A stretch of DNA of 10,369 nucleotides from contig CAIYTL010000121.1 of NCBI GenBank assembly GCA_903929105.1, positions 1 through 10,369 of the forward strand, given 5' to 3'. This document shows, piece by piece, positions 6,857-10,369 of the stretch (within the stretch, counting starts at the first letter, position 1; each line of letters opens with the position of its first letter). A model generated the notes under the pieces. That model did no database searches, had not been told where the DNA came from, and saw nothing but the letters and a program-made list of their open reading frames with translations. A program made the translations under genes and the position numbers. This DNA comes from an uncultured Micrococcales bacterium. GTDB taxonomy: Bacteria > Actinomycetota > Actinomycetes > Actinomycetales > Microbacteriaceae.

Positions 6857-7720
6857 TTACTTTAGAACGATTGGTCCAAGCGTGGCCGCGAGGTTTGGTT
6901 TGCCATCGCCGCTGCCGCCAGCAACACCTTGAGCCGCTAACGACTGAATAGTCACTAGACCAGCTGTTACGTTTCCGAAAACCGAGTAACTTGGTGGCAA
7001 CGGTGTGTCTTGATACACGATGAAGAATTGCGAGCCCTGAGTCGCTGTGCCGCCAGAGTTAGCCATAGCTAAAACGCCTCGAGCATAGGTCACATAGTTG
7101 GCCGAAACGGGGCTGACTTTTGTCGGCACGTTTTCATTGTTTGGTCCGAATGAATAACCTGGACCGCCGGTGCCATCACCCTTTGGGTCACCACACTGAA
7201 GAACATAAATGTTTGAGGTGGTAAGTCGGTGACACACTACGTTGTTGTAAAAGCCTGATTTGGCAAGTGCAATGAAGTTGGCTGCTGCGTGCGGTGCGTG
7301 AACGCCGTCGATGCTGATCGAAAGCTTGCAGTTGTTGACATACATCGAGCCTGACCAGACACGCTTTTCGGCAACAGAGACAGCGGGAGCCGTGGTTGGT
7401 GCCGCGGTTTTTGCTGATGTCGCAGGCACCGGCTGTTTTAGACAGGCTGATGGCGCGGCTACTGGAGTAGCACTCGCTGAAGCCGTGCTTGTGCCACTAG
7501 GAGTTGGTGAGGCAGTAATAGAGCCGGGGCCGAAACCAAAATACGAAAGCTGAGAGCCAAGGGCCAACAACACAACTACAACCGAAGCGATGATGGCGAT
7601 TCGATTGTCGCTTTTGCGACGGATTTCTTTGTTGCTCTGCAGCTGCTGCTTAGCCTCAAACGCCTTCAAACGCGCCTGTGCGGCAGCAGAAAGGTTTGAT
7701 TTAGACTTTTTCGACGCCAA
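6857..7720 (-). CDS. Membrane-anchored cyclophilin-type peptidyl-prolyl cis-trans isomerase
   Basis: Cyclophilins speed cis-trans isomerisation at proline bonds. The 287-residue product starts with a basic cytoplasmic segment (1-40) and has one membrane span at about 41-60. A Ser/Thr/Ala/Pro-rich linker (66-118) leads to the cyclophilin domain (about 120-287), so the catalytic domain should face the outside. Within it, HRL (164-166) supplies the catalytic Arg R165, VLQCGDP (173-179) replaces the common MIQGGD and keeps Q175, and SQFFI (230-234) and YSVFGNV (245-251) match the active-site strands. The inhibitor-contacting Trp of human cyclophilin A is replaced by a Pro/Tyr stretch, common in bacterial members. 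Four Cys (93, 131, 163, 176) lie outside the membrane. The TTG start is fixed by GGAGGA 3 bases upstream; the ATG at 7731 is out of frame. A related gene also neighbours rel in Mycobacterium. Confidence 0.93.
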   Translation of the reverse strand: MASKKSKSNLSAAAQARLKAFEAKQQLQSNKEIRRKSDNRIAIIASVVVVLLALGSQLSYFGFGPGSITASPTPSGTSTASASATPVAAPSACLKQPVPATSAKTAAPTTAPAVSVAEKRVWSGSMYVNNCKLSISIDGVHAPHAAANFIALAKSGFYNNVVCHRLTTSNIYVLQCGDPKGDGTGGPGYSFGPNNENVPTKVSPVSANYVTYARGVLAMANSGGTATQGSQFFIVYQDTPLPPSYSVFGNVTAGLVTIQSLAAQGVAGGSGDGKPNLAATLGPIVLK

Positions 7721-7723
7721 AAT

Positions 7724-7729
7724 TCCTCC
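7724..7729 (-). promoter_or_regulatory. Ribosome binding site of the cyclophilin gene
   Basis: Read on the minus strand this is GGAGGA, 3 bases before the TTG at 7720. It supports a TTG start. The overlapping ATG at 7731-7729 is in another frame. Confidence 0.78.
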
Positions 7730-7746
7730 ATAGGTAAGTCTTGACG

Positions 7747-7778
7747 ATTTTACCGAATAAACGTGACCGTTGAGTCAA
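7747..7778 (-). promoter_or_regulatory. Candidate promoter for the cyclophilin-DUF349 unit
   Basis: On the minus strand, TTGACT (7778-7773) and TAAAAT (7752-7747) resemble -35 and -10 hexamers. The spacer of 20 bases is longer than the usual 17, so the -10 is the more credible element. Transcription would start near 7740, giving a leader of about 20 bases that includes the GGAGGA ribosome binding site. Confidence 0.4.
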
Positions 7779-7779
7779 C
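7769..7779. repeat. Inverted repeat GTTGA-G-TCAAC in the divergent promoter region
   Basis: The 5-bp arms are perfect around a single central G. The element covers the candidate -35 sequences on both strands, so the two divergent promoters may share it. It could be a by-product of two facing TTGA motifs rather than a protein site. Confidence 0.45.
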
Positions 7780-7798
7780 TCTGCCAAGTTGGCATAAA
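7770..7798 (+). promoter_or_regulatory. Candidate promoter for rarA
   Basis: TTGAGT (7770-7775) and CATAAA (7793-7798) are separated by 17 bases and each match 4 of 6 consensus positions. The start would be near 7805, leaving a leader of about 11 bases. A second possible -10, TAGCCT (7804-7809), would place the start at the A of the rarA ATG. Neither option leaves room for a normal ribosome binding site. Confidence 0.4.
7782..7794. promoter_or_regulatory. Candidate operator TGCCAA-G-TTGGCA
   Basis: This is a perfect inverted repeat with 6-bp arms and one central base. It lies between the candidate -35 and -10 of rarA, touching the -10, and upstream of the minus-strand promoter. Its centre is 14 bases from that of the neighbouring 11-base palindrome. 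The position suits a dimeric repressor, but no regulator can be named from sequence alone. Confidence 0.45.
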
Positions 7799-7815
7799 TG
7801 GTTTAGCCTGATTTC

Positions 7816-9153
7816 ATGTTGAATCAAGAGGGGCTGTTCTCGGCTGCCGCGCCATTGGCAGCCAGAATGCGGCCATCCTCAGTCGATGAAATCGTTGGTC
7901 AGACATCGTTGCTGGTTGAAGGTTCACCCCTCAGAGAGCTGGCCCGAGCCGTCGCCGACCCAGCCAAAGCTTCAAGAATTTCGGTAATTCTTTGGGGGCC
8001 ACCAGGCACCGGAAAAACCACTATCGCACAGGTTATAGCCCGAAGCTCGGGTCGAAAGTTTGTTGAACTTAGCGCTATTACGGCGGGCGTCAAAGAGGTT
8101 CGCGAGGTCATGACTGCGGCTGCGCGCGACCGCGAGATATATGGCGCAAGCACCTTGCTTTTTTTAGATGAAATTCACCGCTTCTCGAAAGCGCAACAAG
8201 ACGCACTGCTGCCAGGGGTCGAAAGTGGTGCGGTTACTTTGATCGCAGCCACCACCGAGAATCCGTCTTTTTCAGTCATTGGCCCGCTGCTTAGTCGCTC
8301 GTTACTTCTGACACTAGAGTCGCTCTCGAGCGCAGACATCGAGACTCTCTTAGAACGAGCTCTAACGGCGCCACACGGCTTGGCATCAGTTTTTACAATC
8401 GCCCCAGATGCTCGAGAGCAAATAGTTCTAATGGCAGACGGCGACGCGCGAAGAGCACTCACAATCTTGGATGCTGCTGCTGGCCACGCCGCCGCACTGG
8501 AGGCAAAGACCATCGGTCTAGAAAACGTTTCAGCCGCCATGGACCGCGCTTTAGTTCGCTATGACAGGCAAGGCGATCAGCATTACGACGTAATCAGTGC
8601 TTTCATCAAATCGGTTAGAGGCAGTGATGCCGATGCGGCTATTCATTATTTAGCAAGAATGCTTGAGGCCGGCGAAGACCCAAGATTTATCGCAAGGCGG
8701 TTGATCATTTTGGCTGCAGAGGACATTGGATTAGCAGACCCCGCAGCGCTGGGTATGGCCACTGCAGCTGCAGATGCCGTTGCTTTGATTGGCATGCCTG
8801 AAGGTCGAATACCTTTGGCAGAGGCAACTATTTATCTCGCTTTGGCTGCCAAATCTAACTCGGCTTACATCGCAATAAACGCAGCCATCGCCGATGTTCA
8901 AGCTGGGCTATCTGGTGCAATACCAAAGCATTTGCGCAGCTCGAACTTTGCCGGGGCAAAGGCACAAGGCGCTGGCGTTGGTTATTCCTACCCACATGAC
9001 GACGCTAGGGCAGTGGTTGAGCAAACCTACCTGACCGGAAAAACTGCAAACCGGCGCTACTACCAACCAAAAGAGGTTGGAGCAGAAAGAGCTTTGGTTG
9101 AACGGTGGCAAAAGTTGCGCGACATCATCCGTTCTAAAAAATCTAAAGGCTGA
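7816..9153 (+). CDS. rarA: RarA/MgsA, replication-associated recombination AAA+ ATPase
   Basis: RarA is a clamp-loader-like AAA+ ATPase that acts at stalled or broken replication forks. The 445-residue product is full length for the family. It opens with the family N-terminus PLAARMRPSSVDEIVGQ (about 13-29). Walker A is GPPGTGKT (61-68), Walker B is FLDEIHRF (116-123) and the sensor 1 region is ATTENPSF (145-152). SRSLLL follows with the probable Arg finger, and DGDARRALTILDAA is the sensor 2 helix. The RarA-specific C-terminal half includes YDRQGDQHYDVISAFIKSVR, ARRLIILAAEDIGLA and YSYPHDDARAVVEQTYL, which form the tetramerisation part in studied homologues. The ATG was chosen because it gives the conserved start, although no Shine-Dalgarno sequence precedes it. 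It diverges from the cyclophilin gene and is probably monocistronic. Confidence 0.97.
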   Translation: MLNQEGLFSAAAPLAARMRPSSVDEIVGQTSLLVEGSPLRELARAVADPAKASRISVILWGPPGTGKTTIAQVIARSSGRKFVELSAITAGVKEVREVMTAAARDREIYGASTLLFLDEIHRFSKAQQDALLPGVESGAVTLIAATTENPSFSVIGPLLSRSLLLTLESLSSADIETLLERALTAPHGLASVFTIAPDAREQIVLMADGDARRALTILDAAAGHAAALEAKTIGLENVSAAMDRALVRYDRQGDQHYDVISAFIKSVRGSDADAAIHYLARMLEAGEDPRFIARRLIILAAEDIGLADPAALGMATAAADAVALIGMPEGRIPLAEATIYLALAAKSNSAYIAINAAIADVQAGLSGAIPKHLRSSNFAGAKAQGAGVGYSYPHDDARAVVEQTYLTGKTANRRYYQPKEVGAERALVERWQKLRDIIRSKKSKG

Positions 9154-9166
9154 ACAAATAACGGGC

Positions 9167-9193
9167 AGCGCAGGCTTTTAGTAGTGCGCTTTC
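9167..9193 (+). terminator. Possible weak terminator after rarA
   Basis: AGCGCA (9167-9172) pairs perfectly with TGCGCT (9185-9190) around a 12-base loop, followed only by TTC. The stem is short, the loop is large and the T tract is poor, so termination may be inefficient or depend on Rho. Confidence 0.3.
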
Positions 9194-9205
9194 AGCAGTC
9201 TTAGT

Positions 9206-9213
9206 GCTAAACT
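9206..9213 (+). promoter_or_regulatory. Candidate extended -10 promoter for rpsD
   Basis: TGCTAAAC followed by T (TG at 9206 reads into TAAACT at 9208-9213, after C9207) fits the extended -10 pattern TGnTAnnnT. No good -35 is seen 17 bases upstream. Initiation would fall near 9220, giving rpsD a leader of about 150 bases. Confidence 0.4.
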
Positions 9214-9219
9214 TTGAAG

Positions 9220-9373
9220 GTTGCCGACTGGAGTTTGTCGTTCGCGGCTGTACGCAAACTCAACGGTGCGATCACCAAAATAGCCTGGTGGTCCGTGGCG
9301 AAACAATTAGAAATAACCTCTGGTTCTAATTATTTTTCGAACAAACGCTATTTAAATCCTTGAAAGGGATCAC
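9220..9373 (+). promoter_or_regulatory. Structured 5' leader of rpsD, possible S4 autoregulatory element
   Basis: Three inverted repeats fill the leader. GAGTTTG (9231-9237) pairs with CAAACTC (9255-9261). GATCACCA (9270-9277) pairs with TGGTGGTC (9286-9293), including one G-T wobble. AATTAGAA (9305-9312) pairs perfectly with TTCTAATT (9324-9331), and its base can extend through CGAAA (9299-9303) with TTTCG (9335-9339). The last stem runs into ATTTTT and so has a terminator-like look, but it is A/T rich. S4 represses its own synthesis through leader RNA in E. coli and Bacillus; extending that to this leader is inference. Confidence 0.45.
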
Positions 9374-10003
9374 GTGTCAAAAACCTCACGTACTCGCAGC
9401 AAGACTCGCTTGTCGCGCGCACTCGGCATTGCTCTTACTCCTAAGGCAGCCAAATACCTAGAAAACCGTCCATACGCACCAGGTCAGCACGGCCGCACCA
9501 AGCGCAAGGCAGACAGCGACTTCGCCGTTCGTCTTCGCGAGAAGCAGCGCCTGCGTGCCCAGTACGGCATTCGCGAGGCACAGCTTCGCAAGACTTTCGC
9601 TGAAGCAAAACGTGCTGAGGGCCTAACTGGTGAAAACCTAGTTGAGCTTCTTGAACTGCGTCTAGACGCCCTTGTTTTGCGTGCCGGCATTGCCCGCACC
9701 ATTGCTCAGGCACGTCAGATGGTTGTTCACCGTCACATTTTGGTCAACGGTGAGCGCGTAGATCGCCCATCGTTCCGCGTAAAGCCAGGCCAGATGATTC
9801 ACGTTCACCCTAAGAGTGAAGGCACCGAGCCTTTTCAGGTTGCAGCAGCTGGCGGTCACGTCGACGTTTTGCCTCCTGTTCCTGGCTACCTTGATGTTCA
9901 GCTAGACAAGCTTCAGGCAACCCTAGTTCGTCGCCCAAAGCGCGCCGAAGTTCCGGTTACCTGTGAAGTTCAGCTTGTTGTTGAGTACTACGCAGCTCGC
10001 TAG
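9374..10003 (+). CDS. rpsD: 30S ribosomal protein S4
   Basis: S4 is a primary 16S rRNA binder that nucleates 30S assembly, and it often represses its own translation. The 209-residue product has the normal length. It begins with a basic N-terminal segment and the family motif RPYAPGQHG (32-40). A helical region with REKQRLRAQYGI (about 55-66) follows. The S4 RNA-binding domain lies at about 93-155 (LELRLDALVLRAGIARTIAQ, ILVNGERVDRPSFRVKPGQ). The typical C-terminus ends VPVTCEVQLVVEYYAAR. The N-terminal part has no zinc-binding Cys cluster, so it is a zinc-free version; the only Cys is near the C-terminus. The start is GTG, supported by AAAGGG (9363-9368) 5 bases upstream. The preceding 150 bases look like a structured leader. 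No terminator is seen in the 30 bases to the next gene. Confidence 0.97.
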   Translation: MSKTSRTRSKTRLSRALGIALTPKAAKYLENRPYAPGQHGRTKRKADSDFAVRLREKQRLRAQYGIREAQLRKTFAEAKRAEGLTGENLVELLELRLDALVLRAGIARTIAQARQMVVHRHILVNGERVDRPSFRVKPGQMIHVHPKSEGTEPFQVAAAGGHVDVLPPVPGYLDVQLDKLQATLVRRPKRAEVPVTCEVQLVVEYYAAR

Positions 10004-10033
10004 TATTTACAAACAATAAAGATCGGATTTCAG

Positions 10034-10369
10034 ATGAGTGGCGGCGACATCGCAGCAATCATTGCGGCAAGTGCATTTGCACTGCTCGTAATTGTGATGG
10101 TGCCGAGCTTCATGAAGCTCTCTAAGTTAGTTGATGAAACGCGAGTTACCGTTCGCGATCTAAACGACAATCTTGGGCCGCTACTCTCTGAACTCACCGA
10201 TACGATGGCAGTCGTCAACGACCAGGTCGTCAAAATTGACAAAATCACTTCAAACGTAAAAAACGTCACTGGCAACATCGACAACCTTGTCGACATTTTT
10301 GCTTCAGCCTTGGGTTCGCCGCTTTTCAAAGTCGCAGGCATCGGTCGCGGCATTTTCAAGTTTCTAAAC
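10034..10369 (+). CDS. DUF948 domain membrane protein (5' part)
   Basis: The first 112 codons are present and the frame is open at the right edge. The product starts with an N-terminal membrane span (about residues 5-25, AAIIAASAFALLVIVMVPSF). An amphipathic helical region follows with regularly spaced hydrophobic positions and repeated Asn/Asp/Val units such as ITSNVKNVTGNIDNLVDIF, typical of DUF948 coiled-coil-like proteins. The ATG has only a weak GGA (10025-10027) 6 bases upstream. It lies 30 bases after rpsD with no hairpin between, so it is probably translated from the rpsD transcript. In related actinobacteria a DUF948 gene commonly sits between rpsD and alaS, which fits. The function of the family is not established. 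Confidence 0.85.
   Translation, partial: MSGGDIAAIIAASAFALLVIVMVPSFMKLSKLVDETRVTVRDLNDNLGPLLSELTDTMAVVNDQVVKIDKITSNVKNVTGNIDNLVDIFASALGSPLFKVAGIGRGIFKFLN

Noticed and set aside
8175..8540. 121-codon minus-strand ORF inside rarA
   Set aside because: It lies fully antisense to the conserved AAA+ core of rarA, its product is Ser/Ala/Arg-rich without recognisable features, and it has no ribosome binding site context of its own.
10030..10359. 109-codon minus-strand ORF over the DUF948 gene
   Set aside because: The plus-strand frame has a membrane span and DUF948-like repeats and follows rpsD as expected; the antisense frame is Ser/Thr-rich and looks like a shadow.
1..10369. Mobile elements, CRISPR arrays, tRNA or rRNA genes, toxin-antitoxin or defence operons
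   Set aside because: No transposase, integrase, terminal repeats, regularly spaced repeats, tRNA-like folds or defence-gene motifs were seen. The region is a conserved core-gene neighbourhood.

Overview
The window looks like a housekeeping stretch from an actinobacterium, most likely a small-genome Microbacteriaceae. The supporting signs are the gene order yajC-secD-secF-rel with a cyclophilin, rarA, rpsD and a DUF948 gene close by, actinobacterial sequence variants in SecD, Rel and the cyclophilin, and many GTG/TTG starts. The base composition is only moderate in G+C, which is low for the family and would fit a streamlined aquatic lineage such as the Rhodoluna/Aquiluna (Luna) group. That lineage assignment is inference and was not tested by any search.

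Layout: bases 1-93 hold the end of yajC. secD (TTG start) and secF follow, overlapping by one base, and close with a strong intrinsic terminator (2943-2975). Then comes rel, the bifunctional (p)ppGpp synthetase/hydrolase (3028-5274). Convergent to it is a small minus-strand ORF (5271-5522) whose stop overlaps the rel stop. A hairpin that can terminate in both directions (5537-5565) separates it from the minus-strand pair cyclophilin -> DUF349 protein (7720 down to 5591). A 95-base divergent region with two neighbouring perfect inverted repeats separates the cyclophilin from rarA (7816-9153, plus strand). A 220-base gap with at least three predicted hairpins precedes rpsD (9374-10003), which is followed after 30 bases by a DUF948 membrane protein gene that runs off the window edge.

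Functions: YajC, SecD and SecF are the accessory membrane complex that pulls proteins out of the SecYEG channel. Rel sets the stringent response. The membrane-anchored cyclophilin probably helps fold exported proteins. RarA is an AAA+ ATPase acting at stalled replication forks. S4 nucleates assembly of the 30S ribosomal subunit. The DUF349, DUF948 and small minus-strand proteins have no function I can assign.

I found no mobile element, CRISPR array, tRNA, rRNA or obvious new system. The parts most worth checking are the structured rpsD leader, the paired palindromes in the rarA/cyclophilin promoter region, and the small ORF squeezed between the rel stop and the shared terminator. No gap between genes exceeds 300 bases.
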